From the NCBI RefSeq assembly GCF_009192735.1, contig NZ_VTFU01000003.1:186001-250000 (forward strand): a stretch of DNA of 64,000 nucleotides, in the 5' to 3' direction. Position 1 is the first letter of the stretch; every line of letters starts with the position of its first letter. Below are positions 48,114 to 56,755 of the stretch, in pieces. Both the position numbers and the translations under genes were made by a program. The notes below the pieces were generated by a model. The model saw only the letters and a program-made list of their open reading frames with translations, was not told where the DNA came from and ran no database searches. This stretch comes from Arthrobacter gandavensis. Its GTDB lineage: Bacteria > Actinomycetota > Actinomycetes > Actinomycetales > Micrococcaceae.

Positions 48114-48485
48114 ATGAGCCGTTCCGGTACCGATCCGGTAAGGGCTGTTCCGGCGTTTGCCCGGGGCGTATGGAATCTTCCGCGCTACCTTCTGATGGGC
48201 CTTTTAATGGCCTACCGCAAAACCATTTCGCCTCTGTACGGACCGGTCTGCAGGTTTTTCCCCTCCTGTTCCGCATATGCTCTTGAAGCCGTTACTGTTC
48301 ACGGTGCCGTTCGCGGCACGTGGTTGGCGGCGCGGCGGCTTGTCCGCTGCCACCCGTGGAACGACGGCGGTGTGGACCATGTCCCGCCTGGACACAGGAT
48401 TTGGGACCAGGAAAAGGTTCCGAGGATTATTGTGCTGAATCATCCCGTGATTCCAGCCGACGAAGACAGCCGCGAAGCGGCTTAG
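48114..48485 (+). CDS. yidD: Membrane protein insertion efficiency factor YidD
   Basis: A 123-residue small cytosolic-face protein of the Haemolytic domain family. It has [31 protein letters not shown], the conserved Cys-containing core, followed by the [18 protein letters not shown] signature. It assists YidC-dependent insertion. The start is uncertain; ATG at 48114 lies 8 bp after rnpA's stop. Confidence 0.95.
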   Translation: MSRSGTDPVRAVPAFARGVWNLPRYLLMGLLMAYRKTISPLYGPVCRFFPSCSAYALEAVTVHGAVRGTWLAARRLVRCHPWNDGGVDHVPPGHRIWDQEKVPRIIVLNHPVIPADEDSREAA

Positions 48486-48493
48486 GAGAGTAA

Positions 48494-49453
48494 ATGGGTT
48501 TCTTCGAGACGATACTGTTCCCCTTTAAGTGGGTAGTGTCCTGGATTATGTGGATCTTCCACGAGGGTTTTGTCTTCCTCGGGATGGATGAAGCATCGGG
48601 TTGGACCTGGACTTTGTCCATCATCGGCCTCGTGATCGTGATCCGTGCGGCGCTGATTCCCGTCTTCGTGAAGCAGATCAAGGCCCAGCGGGGTATGCAG
48701 TCGCTGCAGCCGGACCTGAAGAAACTCCAGCAGAAGTACAAGGGCAAGACCGACCAGCTTTCGCGTCAGGCAATGACGCAGGAGCAGATGGCGCTCTACA
48801 AGAAGCACGGGACCAACCCGTTTGCCGCCTGCCTCCCCATGCTGATCCAGATGCCGTTCTTCTTCGCCCTGTTCCAGGTGCTGAACGGCGTTTCGAAGGC
48901 CAGCGACAGCGGTACGCATATTGGCGCGCTCTCCTCGGAAGCCATCCAGCAGTTTGACGCGGCCACCATTCTCGGCGCTCCGCTGTCGTCCTCCCTGCTG
49001 CACGGCGGCGGAGGCGACGGCCAGGTCGCCGTCGTCATTCTCTCCATCGTCATGATCCTGGCCATGACCGCTTCGCAGTTCATCACGCAGAAGCAGATCA
49101 TGTCCAAGAACATGTCCGAGGAAGCCCTCGCGAGCCCGTTCATGCGTCAGCAGAAAATGATGCTGTACATCCTGCCGTTGGTCTTCGGCATCGGTGGCAT
49201 CAACTTCCCCATCGGTGTGCTCATCTACTGGACCACCACCAACCTGTGGACCATGGGTCAGCAGTTCTTCGTGATCCGCCGGATGCCGACCCCCGGCTCC
49301 CCCGCGGCCAAGGCCATGGCCGAGCGCCGGGCCAAGAAGGGCCTGCCGATGGTTCCGCTGCTGGGTGAGTCGAAGAGCGAGCCCGAGCCGGCCCCGGTGG
49401 CCACCAAGACCCAGCGTCAGCAGCCCCAGCGGAAGAACAGGAAAAGGCGATGA
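48494..49453 (+). CDS. yidC: Membrane protein insertase YidC
   Basis: A 319-residue insertase that folds proteins into the cytoplasmic membrane, alone or with Sec. Helices include FETILFPFKWVVSWIMWIFHEGF, the WTLSIIGLVIVIRAALIPVF segment with the conserved positively charged Arg, and PLVFGIGGINFPIGVLIYWTTTNLWTMGQQFFVIRRM. The C-terminus is basic. A 4-bp overlap links it to khpB. Confidence 0.96.
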   Translation: MGFFETILFPFKWVVSWIMWIFHEGFVFLGMDEASGWTWTLSIIGLVIVIRAALIPVFVKQIKAQRGMQSLQPDLKKLQQKYKGKTDQLSRQAMTQEQMALYKKHGTNPFAACLPMLIQMPFFFALFQVLNGVSKASDSGTHIGALSSEAIQQFDAATILGAPLSSSLLHGGGGDGQVAVVILSIVMILAMTASQFITQKQIMSKNMSEEALASPFMRQQKMMLYILPLVFGIGGINFPIGVLIYWTTTNLWTMGQQFFVIRRMPTPGSPAAKAMAERRAKKGLPMVPLLGESKSEPEPAPVATKTQRQQPQRKNRKRR

Positions 49454-50022
49454 CCTCCGAGCCCTTGGCGGACTCCTCTGACAACACGTCCGGGATGGTC
49501 GAAGAAGCACCGGTTGCCGTGGACGAGGAGACTGAGTCCCGCGGTCCCGGACGGCTCGAAGAAGAAGGCGACGTAGCGGCGGACTACCTTGAGGAACTGC
49601 TGGATATCGCCGACATTGACGGTGACATCGATATCGAGGTCCGCCACGGACGTACCTACATTTCCGTCGTGGCTGAAGAAGGCGACAGCAGCGGCCTGCA
49701 TTCCCTGGTGGGAGGCGACGGCGCGGTCCTCGAGGCGCTGCAGGAGCTGACGCGTTTGGCCGTTCTCACGGCCACTGACAACCGCTCACGGCTGGTCCTG
49801 GACATCACCGGCTACCGCAAGGAGCGCGGCGCCGAGCTGCAGATCATTGCCGAGCAGGCAGTCAGCAAGGCCAAGGAAGACGGACAGGACGTGGCACTCC
49901 GTCCAATGAGCGCTTATGAACGCAAAATTGTCCACGACGCCGTTGCGGACCTGGGACTCGTCAGTGAGTCCGAGGGCGGAGGGGACGAGCGCCACATTGT
50001 GGTGTCGCTGCCCGACTCCTAG
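49450..50022 (+). CDS. khpB: KhpB/Jag: KH-R3H RNA-binding protein
   Basis: A 190-residue RNA-binding protein. An acidic N-terminus (about 1-45) precedes a KH-II domain (DYLEELLDIADIDGDIDIEVRHGRTYISVV, LVGGDGAVLEALQELTRLAV) and an R3H domain (MSAYERKIVHDAVADL). KhpB homologues bind small RNAs and affect cell elongation and division. It overlaps yidC by 4 bp. Confidence 0.94.
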   Translation: MTSEPLADSSDNTSGMVEEAPVAVDEETESRGPGRLEEEGDVAADYLEELLDIADIDGDIDIEVRHGRTYISVVAEEGDSSGLHSLVGGDGAVLEALQELTRLAVLTATDNRSRLVLDITGYRKERGAELQIIAEQAVSKAKEDGQDVALRPMSAYERKIVHDAVADLGLVSESEGGGDERHIVVSLPDS

Positions 50023-50069
50023 GGCACATTCACAGCTGGAAAACTGCACCGCAGACAAGGAAATGGCAC

Positions 50070-50702
50070 GTGGTTGAAACAACGCCCGCTGAACGTACGG
50101 CGGCGGAAAAGATCTTTGGTCCCCGGCTGGAGCTGGCTGAGCGCTACGTGGAACACCTGGCCACGTCAGGGATGGAACGCGGGTTGCTGGGTCCCCGCGA
50201 GGTGCCCAGGCTTTGGAGCCGGCATGTGCTGAACTGTGCCGTGGTGGCTGACCTGATCGATGATAACGCGCGTGTGGCCGATGTCGGCAGTGGTGCCGGA
50301 CTGCCCGGGCTTTGCCTGGCCATAGCCCGTCCGGATCTGCAGCTGACACTCATTGAACCGCTCGAGCGCCGGGTGATCTGGCTCAATGAAGTGGTGGAGG
50401 ACCTGGGCCTGGATAATGTCACCGTTATCCGCGGACGGGCCGAGCAGGTAGTAGATGACGTGGAAGCCGATGTGGTGACGGCCCGCGCCGTATCCGCCCT
50501 GACAACCTTGGCTGGACTCACGATTCCCCTGCTGAAGGGCAAGGGAGTGGTGCTGGCCATCAAGGGGCGGAGCGCTGAGGAAGAAATACAAAAGGCCGCG
50601 AAGGTCATTCGCAAGCTGGGCGGCAAGGAAACAACAATCCTGACCGCGGGCGAGGAACTCCTTGACGAGCACACCACGGTGGTCCGCATCCGCGTCGGCT
50701 GA
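50070..50702 (+). CDS. rsmG: 16S rRNA (guanine527-N7)-methyltransferase RsmG
   Basis: A 210-residue SAM methyltransferase (GidB) that modifies G527 of 16S rRNA; loss gives low-level streptomycin resistance. Motifs: VADVGSGAGLPGLCLAIARPD (SAM-binding), LTLIEPLERRVIWLNEVV, and VVTARAVSALTTLAGLTIPLL. The GTG start has AAGGAA about 10 bp upstream. Confidence 0.96.
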   Translation: MVETTPAERTAAEKIFGPRLELAERYVEHLATSGMERGLLGPREVPRLWSRHVLNCAVVADLIDDNARVADVGSGAGLPGLCLAIARPDLQLTLIEPLERRVIWLNEVVEDLGLDNVTVIRGRAEQVVDDVEADVVTARAVSALTTLAGLTIPLLKGKGVVLAIKGRSAEEEIQKAAKVIRKLGGKETTILTAGEELLDEHTTVVRIRVG

Positions 50703-50806
50703 CAGGCATGATCTTGTGCACACACCGGCTGTGATCCGGGATATTCGCCGGGCACCGGATAGGCTAGATGAACTGATGCCTATGTTTGGAAAGTGAGCCT
50801 GTCCAG

Positions 50807-52162
50807 GTGAGTGCGCGCCGTGATTCCGCTGCAAAACGGATTCCACCCTTTGCAGCGTTGGGTTCTGCCCTCTCGGCACAGTTCTCCAGGATTCAACCCC
50901 AAATGTTTGCAAGCAATCAGGCACCCGCCCCGGTTGCTCATGAAGAGCCTGCTCACGAAGAGGCTGCTCATGACGAGCCCGTTTCGCGGGCCATTGAGGC
51001 GCCGGCTAAGGAAGCGGTTCCCGATCAGGTCGTACCCGGGCTTATTCAGGCGGACAATGACGCGGCGGGCTCTGTCATCCGGGATTCAGTTTCTCCGGCA
51101 TCAATCCCTGCCGAGATTCCCGTATCCGCGCCTGATCCGGCTTCAATGGTTCCACGTGAAACATTGGACAGCGTTTTCACCCTGCATGCCGCAGCTGATG
51201 GAGCTGCCGGCCCCGAGGCTATCGAAGGTGGTGTATCTGACTCGGCGGTCGTGCCGTCGACGTCGGTAGACGTTATGGACCTAATGGATGAAAGCACGCC
51301 ACTCGCCCGGGAACTGGCACATGAGAACCGCAGGCGCGAGAAGCTTCGCGGCCGCGTTCTGCCGCGTCCCGCGGAAACCCGGATTATGACGGTCAGTAAC
51401 CAGAAGGGCGGGGTTGGCAAAACGACCACCACCGTCAACTTGGCGGCTGCCCTGGCCAGTGCAGGCCTGAACGTCCTTGTTATCGACATTGACCCGCAGG
51501 GCAATGCCTCCACAGCACTCGGAATTGATCACCGGGCCGAGGTGGAGAGCATTTACGACGTCCTCATCGATGATCTTCCCTTGGCGAATGTCGTGGCACA
51601 GTGCCCTGACATCTCTAATCTCATCTGTGCACCGGCAACCATCCACCTCGCGGGAGCTGAAATCGAGCTGGTGTCCCTGGTGGCCAGGGAACAGCGTCTC
51701 CGCCGTGCTATCGATGCCTACGCCGCGGAGCGGGAACGGCTCGGCGAGGAACGGCTTGATTACATCTTTATCGATTGCCCGCCGAGCCTCGGACTGCTCA
51801 CCGTCAACGCTTTTGTGGCGGCACGCGAGGTCCTCATCCCGATCCAGTGTGAGTATTACGCACTTGAAGGGTTGAGCCAGCTGCTGAAGAACATCGAGAT
51901 GATCCAGAAGCACCTGAACGCGGACCTGGTCGTCTCCACAATTCTCCTGACCATGTACGACGGTCGGACGAACCTTGCGGCGCAGGTTGCCGCCGAGGTC
52001 CGTGAGCACTTCCCGGAGCAGGTGCTGGGTGCTGTGGTGCCGCGGTCCGTCCGGATTTCCGAGGCTCCCAGCTACCAGCAGACAGTTATGACGTACGATC
52101 CCTCTTCCAGCGGCGCTCTGTCCTATCTTGAGGCTGCCGCCGAGATCGCCCAGCGCGGCTAG
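50807..52162 (+). CDS. parA: Chromosome-partitioning ATPase ParA
   Basis: A 451-residue ParA with a long acidic, probably disordered N-terminus (about 1-190, containing HEEPAHEEAAHDEP). The Walker ATPase follows: MTVSNQKGGVGKTTTTVNLAAAL (deviant Walker A), VIDIDPQGNAS, IFIDCPPSLGLLTVNA and SVRISEAPSYQQTV. It moves ParB-parS complexes. The start is uncertain: the GTG at 50807 and a TTG at 50786 both lack strong ribosome sites. A near-parS lies inside the gene at 51148-51163. Confidence 0.95.
   Translation: MSARRDSAAKRIPPFAALGSALSAQFSRIQPQMFASNQAPAPVAHEEPAHEEAAHDEPVSRAIEAPAKEAVPDQVVPGLIQADNDAAGSVIRDSVSPASIPAEIPVSAPDPASMVPRETLDSVFTLHAAADGAAGPEAIEGGVSDSAVVPSTSVDVMDLMDESTPLARELAHENRRREKLRGRVLPRPAETRIMTVSNQKGGVGKTTTTVNLAAALASAGLNVLVIDIDPQGNASTALGIDHRAEVESIYDVLIDDLPLANVVAQCPDISNLICAPATIHLAGAEIELVSLVAREQRLRRAIDAYAAERERLGEERLDYIFIDCPPSLGLLTVNAFVAAREVLIPIQCEYYALEGLSQLLKNIEMIQKHLNADLVVSTILLTMYDGRTNLAAQVAAEVREHFPEQVLGAVVPRSVRISEAPSYQQTVMTYDPSSSGALSYLEAAAEIAQRG
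51148..51163. other. parS: parS-like site inside parA
   Basis: GGTTCCACGTGAAACA matches the 16-bp consensus TGTTTCACGTGAAACA at 14 positions. It lies within the disordered N-terminal coding part of parA. Confidence 0.7.
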
Positions 52163-52263
52163 ACACCCGTCATGCCCTGCACAGTTATTGACGTTCTGAA
52201 TCGTAGAATACAGTCACAATCAATCCATGCCGCTTGCTGTGTGCATAAGGGAAGGACATACCC

Positions 52264-53652
52264 ATGACCGAAAAGCGTCGTGGTTTGGGAAGAGGCCTGG
52301 GGGCTTTGATTCCCAGCAGTGCAGAATCAGAGGAGGCGTCATCCGCCGCCTCAGCTCCCGCCCGTGCCGGCCGTCCCGTTGATGTCTTCTTCCCCTCCGC
52401 CAGCGACACAGTGACGCCCTCTCGTCCTGTGTCCGGTGCGCGCGGCGGCTCCGGTATCAACAAGGACGCTTTGCGGCGTCCCTCGAGCCCATCGTCAGCC
52501 GGCGCGTCCCCCCGTAACCAGCGGCAGGCGCCGCTTCCCGGGATCGAAGCGGACAACCCGAAACAGGACGACACCAATACCCTTGCCGACGAAACAGCAG
52601 GGCGCTCCACGGCGCGCCGAGGCTCCGCTAAGCGGCCGGCCAAGGCGAACCCGGAGAAGTCCTCGTCGACAGCAGGAAAGGCATCCAGGAGTGGCTCTGA
52701 CGCTGTCCAGAACGCTCCTAAGGAGACCGTTGAGGCCGGTGGTGCCGGTGTTGAGGCATCAGCCAGCGAGCGGGGTCCTGAAACAGCGGAAGATTCCGCT
52801 ATCGCTGCCGTTTCACGTGAAACACTGGTCGAGGTACCCGGCGCGACTTTCGCTGAAATTCCAGTCGACTCCATTCACCCGAACCGGAAACAGCCGCGCT
52901 CCGTCTTCGATGAAGACGACATGGCTGAGCTGGTGCATTCCATCCGCGAGATCGGCGTTCTGCAGCCGATCGTTGTCCGGCCGTCTGCGGAAGGCGATCC
53001 GGAGCACCCCTACGAACTGGTCATGGGTGAGCGACGCTGGCGTGCCAGCCGGGAAGCCGGCCTGGAAGCGGTCCCGGCCATCATTCGCTCGACTCAGGAC
53101 GTTGACCTCCTGCGCGACGCACTGTTGGAAAACCTTCACCGCAGCCAGCTGAATCCGCTGGAAGAAGCCGCGGCGTACCAGCAGTTGCTGGACGACTTTG
53201 AGTGCTCACACGAAGAGCTGGCAGACCGGATTGGCCGGTCTCGGCCGCAAGTAACCAACACACTTCGGTTGATGAAGCTGCCGCCGCTCGTCCAGCGCCG
53301 TTTGGCTGCCGGGATTCTCTCGGCTGGTCACTCCCGTGCCCTGCTCGGTCTGGCTGACGCAGCGGAGATGGAGAAGCTGGCGCAACGGATCGTCGCCGAA
53401 GGACTTTCAGTTCGTGCCACCGAAGAGATTGTCTCCATGAGCGACGGTCTCCGCCGCCCTCCCAAAGAAGCGAAACCCAAGGTCGGGGCGCGCCACGAGC
53501 GCCTGGATTATCTGGCGACATCCTTGTCAGACCGTTTGGACACCAACGTCAAGATCACCTTGGGCGCACGTAAGGGAAAAGTCAGTATCGAATTCGCCAG
53601 TGTGGACGACCTCAACCGGATTATGGGAGTGCTCGCACCGCCATCTAGCTAA
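52264..53652 (+). CDS. parB: Chromosome-partitioning protein ParB
   Basis: A 462-residue CTPase that loads at parS and spreads. It begins with the ParB N-terminal motif [14 protein letters not shown], which contacts ParA. A long low-complexity region extends to about residue 190. The core follows: [49 protein letters not shown], the [14 protein letters not shown] box and a helix-turn-helix ([23 protein letters not shown]). A C-terminal dimerisation domain ends it. GGGAAGGA precedes the ATG. Confidence 0.96.
   Translation: MTEKRRGLGRGLGALIPSSAESEEASSAASAPARAGRPVDVFFPSASDTVTPSRPVSGARGGSGINKDALRRPSSPSSAGASPRNQRQAPLPGIEADNPKQDDTNTLADETAGRSTARRGSAKRPAKANPEKSSSTAGKASRSGSDAVQNAPKETVEAGGAGVEASASERGPETAEDSAIAAVSRETLVEVPGATFAEIPVDSIHPNRKQPRSVFDEDDMAELVHSIREIGVLQPIVVRPSAEGDPEHPYELVMGERRWRASREAGLEAVPAIIRSTQDVDLLRDALLENLHRSQLNPLEEAAAYQQLLDDFECSHEELADRIGRSRPQVTNTLRLMKLPPLVQRRLAAGILSAGHSRALLGLADAAEMEKLAQRIVAEGLSVRATEEIVSMSDGLRRPPKEAKPKVGARHERLDYLATSLSDRLDTNVKITLGARKGKVSIEFASVDDLNRIMGVLAPPSS
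52809..52824. other. parS: parS site inside parB
   Basis: CGTTTCACGTGAAACA matches 15 of 16 consensus positions. It lies at the end of ParB's low-complexity coding region. Confidence 0.85.
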
Positions 53653-53765
53653 ATGAGCTGATTTGAGCTGAGCTGAACTTATCCTCCCTGGTGGAGGATC
53701 TTTCTTGGATCGTTGTTGGCCCGGACTCAGCTTGGCCCGCCTTTCTCGTTCTCGAATATATGGCT

Positions 53766-53805
53766 TGTTGGGGCCTGTGTTTCACGTGAAACACAGGCCC
53801 CAACA
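53766..53805. other. parS: parS inside a perfect 40-bp palindrome
   Basis: The perfect consensus TGTTTCACGTGAAACA (53778-53793) is the centre of a 40-bp perfect palindrome with 20-bp arms (TGTTGGGGCCTGTGTTTCAC and its reverse complement). It lies 113 bp after parB. The long symmetry could also form a cruciform or a transcript hairpin ending the parAB mRNA. Confidence 0.93.
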
Positions 53806-53849
53806 CACGTTAAAGCGTCGGTCGAGACACCACTTCAGCCTTCCTAAGC

Positions 53850-53919
53850 GGGCCCCAGACGGGCCCCAGGTGGGCCCTAGGTGGGCCCTGGTCCGGTGGG
53901 CCCTACGTGGGTCCCAGGC
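53850..53919. repeat. 11-bp GGGCCC tandem array
   Basis: GGGCCC begins at 53850, 53861, 53872, 53883 and 53898, followed by GGGTCC at 53909. The period is 11 bp with one 15-bp step. The consensus unit is GGGCCCNAGGT. It begins about 45 bp after the 40-bp parS palindrome. Confidence 0.85.
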
Positions 53920-54124
53920 GGGCAATGCAGATGATATCTTCGCTGCTAAACCTGTCAAAAGGGCTGAAGCTCGTACGAATGGTGACGATTTCCCTTTTCT
54001 GGTGGGTGTACTCATGTGGCTGAGTTGCCCTCCCCTCCTGGAAGGCGCATGGAATAGTGTTGTTAGATATCGGGGCCCTACTCATGAGCTTCCCTAGCAT
54101 CGGACCGAAGTGTATTGGCTTGTT

Positions 54125-54140
54125 GGTTTCACGTGAAACT
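54125..54140. other. parS: parS site
   Basis: GGTTTCACGTGAAACT keeps the perfect 14-bp core GTTTCACGTGAAAC and differs from the consensus only at both ends. Confidence 0.85.
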
Positions 54141-54432
54141 ATCCCGGGTATGGCGTTCTGCTGGTGAGATTGTTGCCCCAGCCGTGGGTCCGCCGCAGAG
54201 CCTCTGGTGAGATGAGACTGACGCAGCCTTCCTGCCTTCCAGGCCAGCCGGATGGACTAGAACGTATTCATGCCGAGCACATTTCTTATAGTCAGCCAGG
54301 AAGAGTTGCGTTCAAGTTCGCAGGTCTGTCTCACAAGCCGTACCAGTAGCTCACAGCTTCAGCCCACATTGATCGGAAGCAGCGAGAGTGCCTTCAGTCT
54401 TTTGGCTAAGAAGTCACGTCGTTCGTCCTGCG

Positions 54433-54448
54433 TGTTCCACGTGAAACA
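54433..54448. other. parS: parS site
   Basis: TGTTCCACGTGAAACA matches 15 of 16 positions (one T to C). Confidence 0.85.
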
Positions 54449-54674
54449 CGATCTTGTTAGATGTACTACCGCCGCCGATGCATTGCCCAAGGCGGGCCGA
54501 GCTCTTTCCTGCGGCAGGCGTACTGCACTACCCGCCCGGTCCAGTGCTGGCGGACAAGCCAGAGTGTGGGTTGAGCGTCGTTTGCCGCTAGGGGTGGCTG
54601 TAGGACCCGCAGGGACCGTTGCCACTCCTGCCAAGTACTCAGTCGAAAGATTGACCTGCAGGGCTGACCGACCA

Positions 54675-54690
54675 TGTTTCACGTGAAACT
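54675..54690. other. parS: parS site
   Basis: TGTTTCACGTGAAACT matches 15 of 16 positions. Confidence 0.9.
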
Positions 54691-55068
54691 GCTCTTCCCC
54701 TGGAATGCAGGACGGGCTGTGTTTGGCCGTCCGATGTGTGAGCGGTATTTGCAGTACCCACAGAAGAGTGTGTTCGGTCCACAGCGTGAAGCAATTGACG
54801 AATACGTGGTTGCAGCCGGGCTGATTGCGGGCACTGGTGATTGCGGAGCGGCATTCCCGCTCAAAGCCCAGGTTGATAGCGGAAGGTCACGCGTCCCAGA
54901 GCTGGCAGTACTGCGCACCGACTCATACTCAATGGCGCCTGATGCTGGGACGGCTCACCGGAGGCCACGTGCCGCACCTGCCGGACTCGTTCTAGTAGGC
55001 GATGGAACTGTTCTCGGATTGCTCCAGCGGGGTTCGCGCAGCTGAGCACGTGTATCTCCAAGATGGTC

Positions 55069-55084
55069 TGTTTCACGTGAAACA
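55069..55084. other. parS: parS site, perfect consensus
   Basis: TGTTTCACGTGAAACA is exact and is extended to an 18-bp palindrome by C and G. Confidence 0.95.
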
Positions 55085-55525
55085 GGTGTGTATGTTCACC
55101 TGGTGGACCGCACACTTCTGTCACAGGCAAATGAAGAACACCTTGGGAAAAGAACCCATACCGAACATATGTGTGCCCGTGCCGATCCTCATCAAGCTGC
55201 TGCGCTAAGCCGCAAACAAGCAAGTGCCCTCCGCCAACACGTGGTCTCCGCTGCTGGAACCGGGGCGGCGTGGTTGGAGCTGCGTTGTTGGATCGGTAGC
55301 GGCGTTGTTGGGTTTCCTGTCCTACAAGCAGCCATCCCGTGCGGCCAATAGGGGTTCCACCATGTGACTAAGTGGCCACCGCGGATGTAGAAACAATCCT
55401 ATCCTCACCGAAACTCGGCGACCGTGACTCTGAGCCAGAACCATCACCAAGAGACCTCACGCTTCTCAGGGCACGCCCTTGACCTGCCGGAGTAGGCCCC
55501 TAGCGCGCGCCCGGCTTCGGCCAGC

Positions 55526-55555
55526 GATGTCTCGTTTCACGTGAAACGAGACATC
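55526..55555. other. parS: parS inside a perfect 30-bp palindrome
   Basis: CGTTTCACGTGAAACG (55533-55548) lies in a 30-bp perfect palindrome with 15-bp arms (GATGTCTCGTTTCAC and its reverse complement). Together with the 40-bp one at 53766 it shows that symmetry is extended well beyond the ParB contact site. Confidence 0.92.
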
Positions 55556-55655
55556 ACCCAGCTAAAGACCACGTCGTATCGACGCGGAGAGTGGTTCGCG
55601 TTTTCAAGATGACCCGAAGCCATACCCTTGCGGCACAGTGCGCAGGGAGTGAGCC

Positions 55656-55671
55656 CGTTTCACGTGAAACA
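55656..55671. other. parS: parS site
   Basis: CGTTTCACGTGAAACA matches 15 of 16 positions, 123 bp from the previous site. Confidence 0.9.
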
Positions 55672-56039
55672 GAAATGCCACTGACTTCCTGCACGCACGA
55701 GGGCTCGCCCGCTAGGAAGCCCCGGTTCTCCTCGTGGCCAAGCTTGCGGTCCGGTGTCATACGGAGCTGCCCATGTGCATCAAGAGATGACGGTCCAGGG
55801 GGTGATCGATGATTCGGCGATCTCCGCCATGCGAGTGTCTCTCGACCCATTTGCTCGCGACTGGGAGAGGCCCGACGCAGCGATGAGTAGCTGAGTGGAG
55901 TAACAATCCTGATCGATGCAGAAGGGGCTGGAGCCGCGAATCTGCTCGGGCGAGAAGGGGAAGGAGCAGCACACCGGATGGAGAGAGCAGAGCTTGAATC
56001 GGCAGGTCTGGTGTGCCGGCCGGAGGTGTGTCGGCTGAT

Positions 56040-56085
56040 CAATGGTGTTGAGGTTCCCGTTTCAATGGTGTTGAGGTTCCCGTTG
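56040..56085. repeat. 23-bp tandem duplication
   Basis: Two units beginning CAATGGTGTTGAGGTTCCCG (56040-56062 and 56063-56085) differ only at their last base. Confidence 0.9.
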
Positions 56086-56204
56086 AGCCTCCGTCAGCAT
56101 CCGCATCGGGCAGCAGACTCCGCCGAGGCGGTAAAGCGCATCAGGCTTCGCTGCTGCTCCAAGAGGGGCACGGTCGGCCCAACGCCAGCGATTTAGTCGG
56201 TGTA

Positions 56205-56246
56205 CTAAACCCCTAGGGCTAAACCCCTAGGGCTAAACCCCTAGGG
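56205..56246. repeat. 14-bp tandem repeat, three exact copies
   Basis: CTAAACCCCTAGGG is repeated three times with no gap. Each unit contains the palindrome CCCTAGGG. The sequence coincidentally resembles plant telomere repeats. Confidence 0.95.
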
Positions 56247-56370
56247 TCGGGGCAGCTCCGTCGGTCAGACCAGCGGTATGGATGAAGGTCCGGTCAGCAC
56301 CGACTTCACTCTCGAACTGGAGGATGTGACTTCAGCTTTGAGGCGGAGGGGACATTAAGGTGTTCACCGT

Positions 56371-56406
56371 GATTCAGTGCCAGCAACTGATTCAGTGCCG
56401 GCAACT
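56371..56406. repeat. 18-bp tandem duplication
   Basis: GATTCAGTGCCAGCAACT is followed directly by the same word with one A to G change. Confidence 0.9.
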
Positions 56407-56755
56407 GCCGATGCCAAACGCTCGGCAACCAACGGTGCCAACAGGTCCTCGGCGAGGGCTCAGCCTTTCGGGTGAATCTCGTAAAAGCAGCACACTGGGA
56501 AGGTCCTGCAATGGACCAACTGGTGACTACCTGAGTAGTTGATGCGGGTAGTTGAAACCTGAGCAGCTAGCCCAGTTTTGAAGGGGTGTCCCGTGCCGAA
56601 GGCCCCTCAGGCGATCTGGTGCCGCCGCCACAGCGTCGAGAGACTCGCACTGTGTTCGGGGAGCCCGGAGGCGGCAAGCCTTCGGGAAGCACCCATGCCG
56701 GCCCGACGTCGATAAGGACCGTGGGATGGCGGGGTGGGTGACGAGAGCGACCTTA

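Larger units (their letters stand above)
53653..56755. other. Three-kilobase parS-rich region without a convincing gene
   Basis: Open frames here are short, overlap on both strands and show no recognisable protein pattern or consistent ribosome sites. The base composition looks less GC-rich than the neighbours. The region holds seven parS sites, an 11-bp GGGCCC array and three tandem duplications. It could be a centromere-like zone built on decayed accessory DNA. A 76-codon frame at 56607-56837 (minus) is open, but I cannot support it as a gene. Confidence 0.6.

Noticed and set aside
54270-54686. 138-codon frame in the parS zone
   Set aside because: It runs across two parS sites, has no ribosome site and no family resemblance; a frame on the opposite strand is equally open.
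56205-56246. Telomere-like CTAAACCC repeat as a chromosome end
   Set aside because: It has only three copies inside a circular-type origin region; no terminal inverted repeats or tap/tpg-like genes are seen.
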